A DNA stretch of 64,000 nt from Myxococcales bacterium. Its GTDB lineage: Bacteria > Myxococcota > Polyangia > Nannocystales > Nannocystaceae. This document shows, one piece after another, positions 1-8,447 of this stretch (positions are counted from its first letter, which is position 1; the number at the start of each line of letters is the position of its first letter). The DNA lies in NCBI GenBank assembly GCA_016793465.1, contig JAEUJW010000052.1:1-64000 (forward strand), written 5' to 3'. Below the pieces are notes generated by a model. That model was not told the origin of the DNA. It ran no database searches and worked only from the letters and a program-made list of their open reading frames with translations. A program made the translations under genes and the position numbers.

Positions 1-119
1 AGGGCTCGTGCAGTTGTCCGGGCTTGGAGGACAGATTCGGCTCCGGGTACCCTGCTCAGCCACGGGCTCGTGACCCACGCCGCGATCGGTCTCCCGGAGC
101 CTTCGAGAGGAACTTTCGC

Positions 120-362
120 TCAACGCCCGCCGAACATACAAGCGCCGCTCAGCGCGCGCCGGGCCCGCTCGACCGCCGCCACGACCGCGTCGTAGGCCAC
201 CCGCTCGGCGTCGGCGCGCGCCAGCCGGCCGTCGACCTCGCAGATCGCCGCCCGCTCCTCGAAGCGCAGGCGCAGGTCGTCGCGCAGCTCGTCGCTCTGC
301 ACCGTCGCGATCAGGCTCGCCGCCTGCTTCGCCCACCGCGTCCCCTCGCGCTGCGCCGCCAT
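120..362 (-). CDS. Small hypothetical helical protein (80 aa)
   Basis: An 80-residue, mostly alpha-helical, charged protein with no signal peptide or membrane segment. It opens with MAAQREGTRWAK, is rich in Ala, Arg, Asp and Glu, and has an isolated Cys in each half. Codons keep the near-complete G/C third position of the neighbours, which supports real coding. The ATG at 362 is the first start in the frame. I do not recognise the family and nothing nearby gives a function. It lies downstream of a lectin-like lipoprotein on the same strand, with about 190 bases between them. Confidence 0.5.
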   Translation of the reverse strand: MAAQREGTRWAKQAASLIATVQSDELRDDLRLRFEERAAICEVDGRLARADAERVAYDAVVAAVERARRALSGACMFGGR

Positions 363-552
363 GGTCCCTCGATGCCCCGCCCGCCCGCGGCCCGCAACGC
401 GCGCGGCCGCGCGCCGCGATTGTCGCGTACGCGCCGCGCTACCCCCGTCGATTCGCCGCCCGCGCGGACCCGCGCCGCGCGCACGCCGGGGCCGGCCTCC
501 GCCTCGCCGCCCGCCGACCGGGCGCGCGAGCGAGCGCAGGCGGCCGCGGGCC

Positions 553-1596
553 TCAGTTCTCGTACTCGCAGATGTACGGCTCGGCGCCCGCGCACGCCTC
601 GTCGACCCACTTGCCGCCCTTCGGCACGCCTGGCGACAGCAGCTTGACGCACTTGCTCGAGTCGACGGCGATCAGCATGGCGTCGGCCCAGCGCGGGTCG
701 TTGTTGGCGATGTTGCCGCCGTCGAGCCACGAGTAGTTCAGCTCGAGCATCTGGCGGTGCCCGCCGGTCCACCACGGCCCGCTCGTCGCGTCGATGGCGT
801 TGAGGTTGGCGACCAGGAAGTTGTGCTCGAGCTCGTCGCTGTCCTCGACCAGATAGCCGCCCTTCGACTCGCACGCGCTCTTGGCCGCGCCCCAGGCCAG
901 CGCCGTCTCGCAGAAGTAGTAGCTCCTGCTCGGGTCCACCTCGTCGTCGGTCACGATCGTGCAGTCGGCGCACATCTTGTTCTTCGGCGACCACTCGTCG
1001 ACGAACCCGTCGCAGTCGTCGTCGCCGTTGTTGCACTCCTCGTCGACCCCGGGGTTGATCTTGGCCGCGGCGTCGTCGCAGTCGTCGGGGTTGTCGCTGT
1101 ACCCGTCCGGCTGCGTGCACGCCATGATGGTCTTGTCGGCGTCGCCGAACTCGTCCTTGTCGGCGTCGAGGTACCAGACCTGCTGCGCGCAGCCCGTGCT
1201 CGACTCCTCCGAGCCGCCCGTCGTCTCGCCGCTCGTCGTGCCCGCGCCCGTCGACGTCTCGCCCGCGGTGGTGCCCGCGCCCGTCGTGCCCTCGCCCGCG
1301 GTCTCCGGCCCGCTCGTCCGCGTGCTCGCCGTGGTGTCGGGGTCGACCGCGGTGGTGTCCCCCGTCGACGGGTCGGCGGTGGTCGGCGGCGCCGTCGTCG
1401 CGGTCGCGTCGGTCGTCACCGCCGTCGGCGAGGACGGGCCGCCGCTCGTCGGCTCGCCGCTCGTCGAGCCGCCGCTGCTGCCGTCCGTGGTCTCGCCCGA
1501 GCCATCGCCGCCGGTCTGCGTCAGGCCGGTGGCGCTGAACGAGCAACCAGCCAGCGCCAGGCCGCAAATAACCGATAAACCGCGGAAAACGAGCAT
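553..1596 (-). CDS. Lipoprotein with MopE-type metal-binding motif and C-type lectin domain
   Basis: A 347-residue probable surface lipoprotein. The start is placed at MLVFRGLSVICG because it gives a compact signal peptide ending in lipobox LAGC; an upstream in-frame start would add 21 residues ahead of it. A Gly/Ser/Thr/Pro tether of roughly 100 residues follows. Next comes an acidic Asp-rich region (DADKDEFGD, NPDDCDDA, ECNNGDDDCDG) matching the myxobacterial MopE-like putative metal-binding motif. The last 130 residues look like a C-type lectin fold, with SYYFCETALAWGAAKSAC, then WWTGG, WLDGG, and a terminal GKWVDEACAG...YICEYEN that resembles the W-x-D-x-x-C...ICE end of lectins. Carbohydrate binding at the cell surface is the likely role; the ligand is unknown. 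Confidence 0.8.
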   Translation of the reverse strand: MLVFRGLSVICGLALAGCSFSATGLTQTGGDGSGETTDGSSGGSTSGEPTSGGPSSPTAVTTDATATTAPPTTADPSTGDTTAVDPDTTASTRTSGPETAGEGTTGAGTTAGETSTGAGTTSGETTGGSEESSTGCAQQVWYLDADKDEFGDADKTIMACTQPDGYSDNPDDCDDAAAKINPGVDEECNNGDDDCDGFVDEWSPKNKMCADCTIVTDDEVDPSRSYYFCETALAWGAAKSACESKGGYLVEDSDELEHNFLVANLNAIDATSGPWWTGGHRQMLELNYSWLDGGNIANNDPRWADAMLIAVDSSKCVKLLSPGVPKGGKWVDEACAGAEPYICEYEN

Positions 1597-1654
1597 GCCG
1601 CCGAGCGTCGACGACGCGCGCGAAAATATCAAGTAACCCCGCGCACACCGGGCG

Positions 1655-1660
1655 TACACT
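1655..1660 (+). promoter_or_regulatory. -10-like TACACT box, leaderless start
   Basis: TACACT followed by seven bases and the ATG at 1668. The spacing would place the transcription start at or next to the ATG. Confidence 0.5.
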
Positions 1661-1667
1661 CGCAGCC

Positions 1668-2318
1668 ATGCGCACCGCCCTTCGCAGCCTCCCGGCCCTC
1701 TTCGCCGCCTCGCTCCTGTGGGGTTGCGACCAACCGAGCTCGAACCCGCCAGACTCCGCCGGTCCCGCCCCCACCCTCCAGGCGACCACCGCGCCCGCGC
1801 CCGCGCCGACCGCCCCGCCGCCCGCGCCCGGCCCCGAGACCACCGAGGAGCGCCACGTCTCCAAGTCCCCCGGCGTGGCCGGCGGCGTGACCCTGCTGTG
1901 GCCGCGCATCATCCCGCGAGACATCGTCGACCAGAACCGCGACCTCGCCGCCGCCCTCCAGGCCCGCATGAAGACGATCGTCGAGAAGCACCTGCCCGGC
2001 CGCACCATCGACTACCGCCCCGAGCCCGAGCGCGTGTGCCCGAAGGACGGCTGCGCCGGCGTCTCGGTCGGCCTGCTGCTGTCGCGCAAGGACCAGGGCT
2101 GCCTGGTGCTCGCGCTGATCTCCCGCCCCGGCCCCTCGCCGACCCGCATCGTGCCGTGGGTCGGCAAGGTCCAGCTGCGCGCCGACACCGTCGGCTTCCG
2201 CGAGTGGCCCGAGTCGCAGATCACCGTCGCCGACTACGTGCCCTGCAACTCGCTGCTCACCACCATGGACGCGCAGGAGGCCGCCGTCGGCGAGGCCCTG
2301 AAGACCGCCGCCCAGTGA
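1668..2318 (+). CDS. Hypothetical lipoprotein (216 aa)
   Basis: A 216-residue lipoprotein with signal peptide MRTALRSLPALFAASLLWGC, where the lipobox is LLWGC. A Pro/Ala/Thr-rich linker runs to about residue 60 and a globular alpha/beta domain fills the rest. The domain carries CPKDGCAG and two further Cys (QGCLVL, VPCNSLL), so one or two disulfides are plausible. It is divergent from the lectin-like lipoprotein, with only about 70 bases between the two starts. A TACACT box lies 7 bases before the ATG and no Shine-Dalgarno is visible. The function is not recognised. Confidence 0.7.
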   Translation: MRTALRSLPALFAASLLWGCDQPSSNPPDSAGPAPTLQATTAPAPAPTAPPPAPGPETTEERHVSKSPGVAGGVTLLWPRIIPRDIVDQNRDLAAALQARMKTIVEKHLPGRTIDYRPEPERVCPKDGCAGVSVGLLLSRKDQGCLVLALISRPGPSPTRIVPWVGKVQLRADTVGFREWPESQITVADYVPCNSLLTTMDAQEAAVGEALKTAAQ

Positions 2319-2461
2319 ACCACCGACGCCGACGTCGCCGCCCGCGCGTCGCACACGAGCGCCCGATCGTGACACCGCGGCGACCGCCCGTCTGACACCG
2401 CGTCAGCGCCGCGCGCGAATTCACCGCCGCCCGCACGGATGCGCCGCCGCGGCCCCCGCGA

Positions 2462-2467
2462 TATCGT
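2462..2467 (+). promoter_or_regulatory. -10-like TATCGT box, leaderless start
   Basis: TATCGT followed by six bases and the GTG at 2474, with no ribosome-binding sequence. It would drive the three-gene channel/kinase operon. Confidence 0.5.
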
Positions 2468-2473
2468 CGCCCG

Positions 2474-2737
2474 GTGGCAGACGACCTCCCCGGCGGCCCG
2501 CGAGCCGCCTCGCTGGACATCCAGGCGCTGCTGCGCGTCGCCCTCGAGCAGGGCCCCCGCGACGACGTCCAGGAGCGCGTGCTGAGCCGCGTCGCCGCCG
2601 TCACCACCGCCGCCGAGCTCGCCCGCCTGCTGTTCGTCGCCCCGGTGCAGTGGCTGCTCGACGACCTGCGCCCCGCGGACGACGCCGACGACGCCGACCC
2701 CGCCGAGGAGCCCGACACCGATGTCCCTCACCAGTAG
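2474..2737 (+). CDS. Small hypothetical protein, first gene of channel/kinase operon
   Basis: An 87-residue soluble protein starting at GTG. It is helical up to residue 65 (SLDIQALLRVALEQ, VQERVLSRVAAV) and ends in an acidic DADDADDADPAEEPD tail. Its end overlaps the start of the MscS-like channel gene by 17 bases, which indicates translational coupling. The helical body followed by an acidic tail would suit a cytoplasmic partner of the channel or kinase, but that is only an inference from position. No known family is recognised. Confidence 0.6.
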   Translation: MADDLPGGPRAASLDIQALLRVALEQGPRDDVQERVLSRVAAVTTAAELARLLFVAPVQWLLDDLRPADDADDADPAEEPDTDVPHQ

Positions 2738-3608
2738 CCCCGCCCCCGCCGACCTCGGCACCGTCCAGCGCGTCGCCCTCGGCCCGCTCGAGGCCCTGCG
2801 CGACGCCGTCGCCCTGCACGCCCCGGCCATGCTGAGCGCCCTCGGCCTCGTGCTCGCGCTGTGGCTGGTCGCCCGCCTCGCCCGCGTGATCGTCACCCGC
2901 CTGCTCGGCATGACCCGCCTCGACGCCGCCACCGAGCAGACCCAGATCGGCAAGCTGCTGCGGGCCTTCGACGCCGACCTCACGCTGTCCCGCGCCGTCG
3001 CCACCCTCGTCTACCTCGCCATTTTAATTATGGCGTTCATGGCGGCCGCCGACCTGCTCGGCCTCACCGCCGTGCGCGAGGCGCTCGCCGCGGTGCTCGC
3101 CTACCTGCCGCGCCTGGTGTCGGTGATCGTCGCGCTCGGCGTCGGCGGCTGGATCGCCAGCGCCGCCCGCCGGGCCGTCGGCGCCATGCTGAAGGAGATG
3201 CGCAGCCCCTACGCCGGCCCGCTCGAGACGCTCACCGAGGTCGCCCTGCTGGTGATCGCCGCCGCCATCGCCGTCGACATGCTCGGCGTCGACATCTCGT
3301 TCATCACCGCCAACCTCTCGCTGATCCTCGGCGTGTTCCTGGTGACCGTGGCCTTCCTGTTCTCGTGGTCGATGCGCCGCCCCGCCGAGGAGATCATCGC
3401 CAACTACTACCTGCGCCGCATGGTCGGCCCCGGCGACCGCATCCACCTCGGCGACGTCGAGGGCACCATCGAGAGCTTCACCCCGATCGGCGTGCTGCTG
3501 CGCGACGCCAGGGGCGAGGAGCGCTTCGTGCCCGCGCGCAACGTGCTCGACGGCCTGGCCTGCTCGGGCCGCGCCCGCCGCCCCGCCAAGCCCGCCGCCA
3601 AGCGCTGA
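2721..3608 (+). CDS. MscS-like mechanosensitive channel family protein
   Basis: A 295-residue membrane protein with about five hydrophobic segments, roughly at residues 30-55, 90-115, 125-150, 170-195 and 200-225. The segments around LLRAFDADLTLSRAVATL and LPRLVSVIVALGVGGWI resemble the conserved TM-helix repeat found in small mechanosensitive channel homologues. The C-terminal part (GDRIHLGDVEGTIESF followed by IGVLLRDARGEERFVPARN) is the beta-domain of the MscS family. The large cytoplasmic vestibule of classic MscS is missing, so this is a short form. The stop TGA shares one base with the next ATG. A turgor or ion-leak role in the inner membrane is the family expectation. Confidence 0.75.
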   Translation: MSLTSSPAPADLGTVQRVALGPLEALRDAVALHAPAMLSALGLVLALWLVARLARVIVTRLLGMTRLDAATEQTQIGKLLRAFDADLTLSRAVATLVYLAILIMAFMAAADLLGLTAVREALAAVLAYLPRLVSVIVALGVGGWIASAARRAVGAMLKEMRSPYAGPLETLTEVALLVIAAAIAVDMLGVDISFITANLSLILGVFLVTVAFLFSWSMRRPAEEIIANYYLRRMVGPGDRIHLGDVEGTIESFTPIGVLLRDARGEERFVPARNVLDGLACSGRARRPAKPAAKR

Positions 3609-5965
3609 TGAGCTCCGACGACCCCCGCCTCTCGCCGCTCACCGACTCCGAGCCGCGCCGCGAGCTCGGCGCCGCCTTCGGCGCCCCGTCCGACAGCGCC
3701 GAGGAGCTCGGCCTCGACGACGCCGGCCTCATCGCCGAGTACCTCGGCGGCAACCCGGCCGCCTACGGCGAGCTCGTGCGCCGCCACCAGATCGCCATCT
3801 TCCGCCTCCTGCTCGGCCTGCTCGCCGACGAGGACCTCGCCGAGGAGGCCTGCGAGCGGGTGTTCGTGGTCGCCGAGCGCCGCCTGCCCGACCTCGCCGC
3901 CGGCAACGCCTTCTACCAGTGGATCCTCGCCATCGCCCGCGAGGTCGCCCTCGAGTTCAACAACCGCGCCGCCCTCGCCGAGACCACCGCGCCGACCGCC
4001 GTCGACCCGCGCGACCGCCTGAAGCGGGAGATCCACGCCGTCCTACAGAAGCTCGCGCCCGACCAGCGCCTCGTGCTCGTGCTCGTCGAGCTGCGCGGCG
4101 CGCCCGACGGCGACGTCGCCGCCGCCCTCGGCATCGACCCCGCCGAGGTCCCCGCGCTCGTCGCCGCCGCCCGCGCCGAGTTCGCCCGCGTGCTCGACGC
4201 CCGCGCCGTCACCGGCACCGATCCGCAGCACCGCGGCGACCCCGTGCCCGGCGCCCCGCGCCTGCGCGACGGCGACGTGATCGCCGGCCGCTACCGCGTC
4301 GAGCGCCCGCTCGCCGAGGGCGGCATGGGCGCGGTCTACCTCGCCACCCGCGTCGCCGACGGCGAGCGCGTGGCCCTCAAGACGATCCTGCCCGAGCTCG
4401 TCACCGACGAGACCTCGCTGCGCCGCTTCGACCGCGAGATCACCGCGATCGCCCGCATCGACCACCCCAACTTCGTCCGCGTGCTCGACCACGGCCGCGA
4501 CGGCGCCGTCCCCTTCCTCGTGATGGAGCTGCTCGACGGCCGCTCGCTCGCCGACGTCCTGCGCGAACAGACCGCCCTCTCGCCCGCCCGCGCCCTCGCC
4601 CTGCTCGCCGGGGCGCTGCACGGCCTGAGCCACGCCCACGCCGCCGGCGTGGTCCACCGCGACCTGAAGCCCGACAACCTGTTCGTGGTCGACCCCGACG
4701 GCGCCCGCGAGTCGCTCAAGATCCTCGACCTCGGCCTCGCCAAGGTCGCCCTCACCGACGACGGCCGCTCGCACACCGCCCTCACCGAGCGCGGCATGGT
4801 CTTCGGCACGCCCGCGTACATGTCCCCCGAGCAGGCCCTCGGCGAGGAGGTCGACGCCCGCAGCGACCTCTACTCGCTCGCCGTCGTGCTGTTCCACCTG
4901 CTCACCGGTCGCCTCCCGTTCGTCTCGAGCAACAACGCCGCCCTGCTCGTCATGCACGTCTCGAGCGCCCCGCCGAGGCTCGTCGACGTCGCCCCCCACC
5001 TGCGAGACCCCGCCCTCCAGACCCTGCTCGACCGCGGCCTCGCCAAACGCCCCGAAGAGCGTCCGCCCGACGCCGCCGCCTACCTCGCCGCCTTCAACGG
5101 CGTCCTCCGCACCACCGCGCCCGACGAGCGCCCGCGCGGCGCGCCGCCCGTCGCCCCGCCCGCGGCCGCGCCGCCATCGACCTCTTCGCGGTATTTCTCC
5201 GGGTTGTCCCGGCCCGCCATGCCCCCGCGCGATCGCACGCTCTTCGCCGCCGGCCTCGCCAGCCTCGGGCTCGCCGCGCTCGCCGTCGTGCTCGGCCTCG
5301 TCGACGACCGCGTGCTCGGCGGCGTCGGCGTGTGGCTCAAACCCGGCAAGTTCGGCCTGGCGATCGGCCTCTACCTCCTGACCATGGCGTTCGTCCTGCC
5401 GTGGATCCCCCGCCCGCGGGTCCGCGGGCTCGTGCGCTGGATGGCGACCCTCAGCATGCTCGTCGAGCTCGCCTGCATCTACTGCCAGGCCGCGCGCGGG
5501 GTGGCCTCGCACTTCAACGTCGACGACCCCCTCGACGCCCTCGTGTACGGCCTCATGGGCGTCGGCATCGCCGTCAACGTCGCCGCCAATACGATCACCA
5601 CCGTCGCGTTGTTGCGCGCCCCGCTCGCGCTCGACGCCCCGCTCGTGCTGGGGATCCGCCTCGGCCTGCTGCTGCTCCTGCTCGGCACCCTCGAGGGCGG
5701 CGCCATGCTCGCCTTCAAGGCCCACACCGTCGGCGCGCCCGACGGCGGCCCCGGCCTGCCCGTGGTCGGCTGGAGCCGGATCGCCGGCGACCTGCGCGTC
5801 GCCCACTTCCTCGGCATGCACGGCCTGCAGATCCTCCCGCTGCTCGGCCTCGCCATGCGCCGCAGCCCCCGCGGCAGCGCCGTGGTCGCCGCCGCGGCCC
5901 TCGCCCTCGCCCTCGCGACCCTCGCCAGCCTCGCCCTCGCCCTCGCCGGCCGGCCCCTCGTCTGA
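3608..5965 (+). CDS. Sigma-70-like / Ser-Thr kinase / multi-TM membrane fusion
   Basis: A 785-residue three-part protein. Residues about 40-115 resemble ECF sigma region 2 (AYGELVRRHQIAIFRLLLG, DLAEEACERVF). Residues 133-195 resemble region 4 (LAPDQRLVLVLVELRG, then a helix-turn-helix-like AAALGIDPAEV). Residues about 225-500 form a eukaryote-like Ser/Thr kinase with glycine loop LAEGGMGAVYLA, lysine in VALKTI, catalytic HRDLKPDN and GTPAYMSPEQ; the usual DFG is DLG. The last 240 residues hold about seven membrane helices, with WLKPGKFGLAIGLY, QAARGVASHFN and VAHFLGMHGLQ. It overlaps the channel gene by one base. The sigma-like part may have lost promoter binding and act as an interaction module. 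The kinase should be active, since K, HRD and the Mg-binding Asp are kept. Confidence 0.8.
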   Translation: MSSDDPRLSPLTDSEPRRELGAAFGAPSDSAEELGLDDAGLIAEYLGGNPAAYGELVRRHQIAIFRLLLGLLADEDLAEEACERVFVVAERRLPDLAAGNAFYQWILAIAREVALEFNNRAALAETTAPTAVDPRDRLKREIHAVLQKLAPDQRLVLVLVELRGAPDGDVAAALGIDPAEVPALVAAARAEFARVLDARAVTGTDPQHRGDPVPGAPRLRDGDVIAGRYRVERPLAEGGMGAVYLATRVADGERVALKTILPELVTDETSLRRFDREITAIARIDHPNFVRVLDHGRDGAVPFLVMELLDGRSLADVLREQTALSPARALALLAGALHGLSHAHAAGVVHRDLKPDNLFVVDPDGARESLKILDLGLAKVALTDDGRSHTALTERGMVFGTPAYMSPEQALGEEVDARSDLYSLAVVLFHLLTGRLPFVSSNNAALLVMHVSSAPPRLVDVAPHLRDPALQTLLDRGLAKRPEERPPDAAAYLAAFNGVLRTTAPDERPRGAPPVAPPAAAPPSTSSRYFSGLSRPAMPPRDRTLFAAGLASLGLAALAVVLGLVDDRVLGGVGVWLKPGKFGLAIGLYLLTMAFVLPWIPRPRVRGLVRWMATLSMLVELACIYCQAARGVASHFNVDDPLDALVYGLMGVGIAVNVAANTITTVALLRAPLALDAPLVLGIRLGLLLLLLGTLEGGAMLAFKAHTVGAPDGGPGLPVVGWSRIAGDLRVAHFLGMHGLQILPLLGLAMRRSPRGSAVVAAAALALALATLASLALALAGRPLV

Positions 5966-6037
5966 CCCGCCGACGGGCGCGGCCCCCACCGTTGCGCCCG
6001 CCTGGCCCGCGGCGTACGCTGGGCATCCCGAGGCTCC

Positions 6038-6763
6038 ATGGTAGGCATCCGACGCGCGATCTCCCTCCTCCTGCTCAGCCTGTTCTTCTGGAACTTCCTC
6101 CTCACCGCCCTGCTGGGCCCCGACGACGCCTTCGCCTGCTTCATCGGCCTCACCATCGTCTACGGCCTCGCGTTCGTCGGCGTCGCCGCCGAGTGGTTCT
6201 GGGCCCGCTGGTTCGCCATCGGCGTCGGCAACTTCGGCAGCCTGTTCCTGCTCACCCTCATCCAGGCCGGCATGGAGCCGACCATCCTCGTGTTCGGCGT
6301 GTCCCACCTGATCGTCGCCCTGTTCCTCGGCGGTGAGGGCATGGCCGCCCGCTACGAGCACTCCGAGGCGACCGCCGAGCGCTGGAACTTCCAGGAGGAG
6401 TCGCTCGTGCTCATGCGCCGGGCCATCAAGTCCGCCGGCATGTCGCTGCCGCTGCTGATCCTCTACACCCTCGCCCCGCGCCCCGAGGCCGTGCACCTGC
6501 TCGCCCTCGCCGCCGGCGCGGCCGGCGTGTTCGGCCTCCTGCGCGGCCGCACCTGGGGCCTTTTGGCCATGGCCGCCGCCGGCGGCATCGCCCTCGCCGA
6601 CGGCCTCGGCGCCTTCGGCCCGCCGACCATCAGCTACCTGCTGCTCACCCCGAGCGGCTCGGTGATCCTCTGGGGCCCCGTGTTCGCGCTGCTCGCCGGC
6701 TCGATGCTCGCCGCCCCGCTGATGTTCGCCGCCCCGATCGCCCGCTTCCTGCGCCGGCGCTGA
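6038..6763 (+). CDS. Hypothetical integral membrane protein
   Basis: A 241-residue protein with about seven hydrophobic helices. The first four are packed into residues 5-100 and the rest into residues 135-235, with a charged cytoplasmic loop (AARYEHSEATAERWNFQEE) between. A short GAGG-containing leader precedes the ATG and a TACGCT box lies 17 bases upstream of it. It follows the channel/kinase operon after about 70 bases, so it may be co-transcribed. No family is recognised. Confidence 0.65.
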   Translation: MVGIRRAISLLLLSLFFWNFLLTALLGPDDAFACFIGLTIVYGLAFVGVAAEWFWARWFAIGVGNFGSLFLLTLIQAGMEPTILVFGVSHLIVALFLGGEGMAARYEHSEATAERWNFQEESLVLMRRAIKSAGMSLPLLILYTLAPRPEAVHLLALAAGAAGVFGLLRGRTWGLLAMAAAGGIALADGLGAFGPPTISYLLLTPSGSVILWGPVFALLAGSMLAAPLMFAAPIARFLRRR

Positions 6764-6798
6764 TCCCCAGCAGCGCCCCGCGCCGGCCAGCCCCCAGG

Positions 6799-7039
6799 AT
6801 GGAGCGGCTGGCTGCTTTGTTTAATCGACCCTCCAAAATCACCCCGACGCGCGAGCGCGCCGCCCCCCTCGCGCTGCTCGTGCTGCTGCTCGCCCGGCGC
6901 CCTGCGCCATCGTCACCGCCACCGACCTCGCCAGCGGCGAGAGCCTCGCCGACCCATGGCCTGCTTCGACGGCGACGACGCCGACCAGCTCGGCCCCGCC
7001 GGCCTGCTCATGGCCCGCCGCCGCCCGCGACCGCGGTAA
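6799..7039 (+). pseudogene. Possible decayed small secreted-protein gene
   Basis: Coding-like sequence with G/C-rich third positions runs through three successive frames. First comes a start and hydrophobic stretch (LALLVLLLA), then CAIVTATDLASGESLAD in a second frame, then an ATG at 6956 reading MACFDGDDADQLGPAG in a third frame to a TAA at 7037. Read together they look like a short secreted protein broken by two frameshifts. The TAA overlaps the -10-like box of the next gene. This is an inference from codon bias only. Confidence 0.3.
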
Positions 7040-7042
7040 ACT
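7037..7042 (+). promoter_or_regulatory. -10-like TAAACT box, leaderless start
   Basis: TAAACT followed by six bases and the ATG at 7049. Confidence 0.5.
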
Positions 7043-7048
7043 CGGCGG

Positions 7049-8233
7049 ATGGCTTCGATTAATCTTCACCCCGCCTCGCTGACCTTCCCCATCGCCGCCC
7101 TCGCCACCGCGCTCGTCGACGAGGGCGAGGCCGACGCCCGCGCCGCCGCCCCCGCCGACTCCTACGGCTGCTACTACGGCGACGTCGGCTACCCCTCGCC
7201 GACCGACGGCTACGACTACTGCGCCAACCAGGACATCCTCTACGAGCTCGTCCCCAGCAACGCCGACGCCATCCCGATCGACGGCGTGCTGGTCCTCCAG
7301 GCCGTCACCAACAGCACCTGGGACCCCGCCGCCACCGTCGCCAAGGTCGAGGTCGACGTCACTCTCGCCGGCGAGCCCGTGCCCGGCGCGCTCGAGTGGC
7401 CCGGCGTGTACCAGACCCTGGTGTGGCGCCCCGCCGCCCCGCTCACGCCCGGCGCCACCTACGACTTCACCGCCTCGATCAAGAACCCGGTCCTGCCCGC
7501 CGGCTGCGTCGAGCCCGAGATCCCCGTCGCCTTCGCCTTCACCGCCGCCGACGGCCCCGCCGTCGCGCTCACGCCGTCGACGCTGAGCGGCGCCGTCACG
7601 CTCAGCGAGATCCCGCGCGTCGACCTCGAGTCGCTGGCCTGCTGCCCCGGCGTCTCGCCCACGCTCAACCCCGGCATGTGCGGCGGCTCGTTCCTCGACT
7701 TCGACGACAGCCAGTGCACGCCGATCGTCGCCGACGGCAGCCTCTACGCCGACCTCACCGGCAGCCCCGCCGCCGCCGGCCCGACCGCCGCCCAGGTCCA
7801 CTACGGCCTGACGATCGACGGCAGCGTGACGGCCTCCGCCCAGCCCGCGCCGCACTTCGCGTTCGGCTTCCCCAAGCCGTTCTGCGCCAGCGTCACCGCC
7901 ACCAGCTTCATCGACGGCGCCACCGTGGTCGGGCCCATGGCCTGCTTCGGCACCGAGTTCGCCGCCAAGCTCGGCGAGCACGCCATCGACCCGCCCGACT
8001 CCTTCACCTGCTCGCTCCGCCAGTGCGAGCCGACCGCCGAGGGCTGGGACCTCGACGCCTGCACCCCCCTCGACCCCGACCACCCCAACGAGCCCGCCGA
8101 CGACGACGCCAAGGGCTGCAGCTGCTCCGCCGCCGACGCCGAGCACGCCGCCCCGCTGCTGCTCGCCCTGCCCGTCCTGCTCGCCACCCGCCGCCGCCGT
8201 CCTGCCGCCACGTCGCGTGTGTCGTCACGGTGA
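7049..8233 (+). CDS. Secreted protein with MYXO-CTERM-like cell-surface anchor
   Basis: A 394-residue exported protein. The N-terminus (LTFPIAALATALV, then Ala-rich cleavage region) is a weak signal peptide. The body looks beta-rich and carries several Cys, including YGCYYGD, LACCPGVS and MCGGSF. The C-terminus has the three parts of a MYXO-CTERM sorting signal: Cys motif KGCSCSAAD, hydrophobic segment PLLLALPVLLA, and basic tail TRRRRR-like. Such proteins are thought to be processed at the Cys by a myxosortase and held at the outer surface. The central region contains Ig-like phrases such as ALTPSTLSGAVTLSEIPRV, but the fold is not certain and no catalytic site is seen. Confidence 0.75.
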   Translation: MASINLHPASLTFPIAALATALVDEGEADARAAAPADSYGCYYGDVGYPSPTDGYDYCANQDILYELVPSNADAIPIDGVLVLQAVTNSTWDPAATVAKVEVDVTLAGEPVPGALEWPGVYQTLVWRPAAPLTPGATYDFTASIKNPVLPAGCVEPEIPVAFAFTAADGPAVALTPSTLSGAVTLSEIPRVDLESLACCPGVSPTLNPGMCGGSFLDFDDSQCTPIVADGSLYADLTGSPAAAGPTAAQVHYGLTIDGSVTASAQPAPHFAFGFPKPFCASVTATSFIDGATVVGPMACFGTEFAAKLGEHAIDPPDSFTCSLRQCEPTAEGWDLDACTPLDPDHPNEPADDDAKGCSCSAADAEHAAPLLLALPVLLATRRRRPAATSRVSSR

Positions 8234-8447
8234 CAGCGCCGCATCATCACCGTCTCGCGTCGCCCGCAAAGTTCGCGAGCACGTAACAGCGCGTTGATGA
8301 ACCCTCCACATATATTGCGCCCGCAACGTCCGCCGCAGGACCGCCTCTCCGGTCCCTGACCGCACGGCCCGCCCCCTCACGCCCGCACACCGCGTCGCGA
8401 CGGCGTCGGTCCGCCGCGGCGCCGGTCGACCGCGCCGCGGACCCGGC
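8234..8447. other. Intergenic stretch upstream of porin
   Basis: About 210 bases without a gene. A TATATT hexamer at 8311-8316 is a possible -10 element for the porin gene, but there is no well-spaced -35 sequence, so a promoter is not firmly supported. Confidence 0.3.

Noticed and set aside
3608..4220. A functional stand-alone ECF sigma factor
   Set aside because: The sigma-like part is continuous with the kinase, region 2.4 and the helix-turn-helix are weakly conserved, and no separate stop or start exists.
4043..6496. An 817-codon minus-strand open frame opposite the sigma-like kinase fusion
   Set aside because: Val/Gly/Glu-rich without motifs; it mirrors the codon bias of the true gene.
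8294..8316. Complete sigma-70 promoter TTGATG/TATATT for the porin
   Set aside because: The two hexamers are only 11 bases apart, too close for a normal -35/-10 pair.
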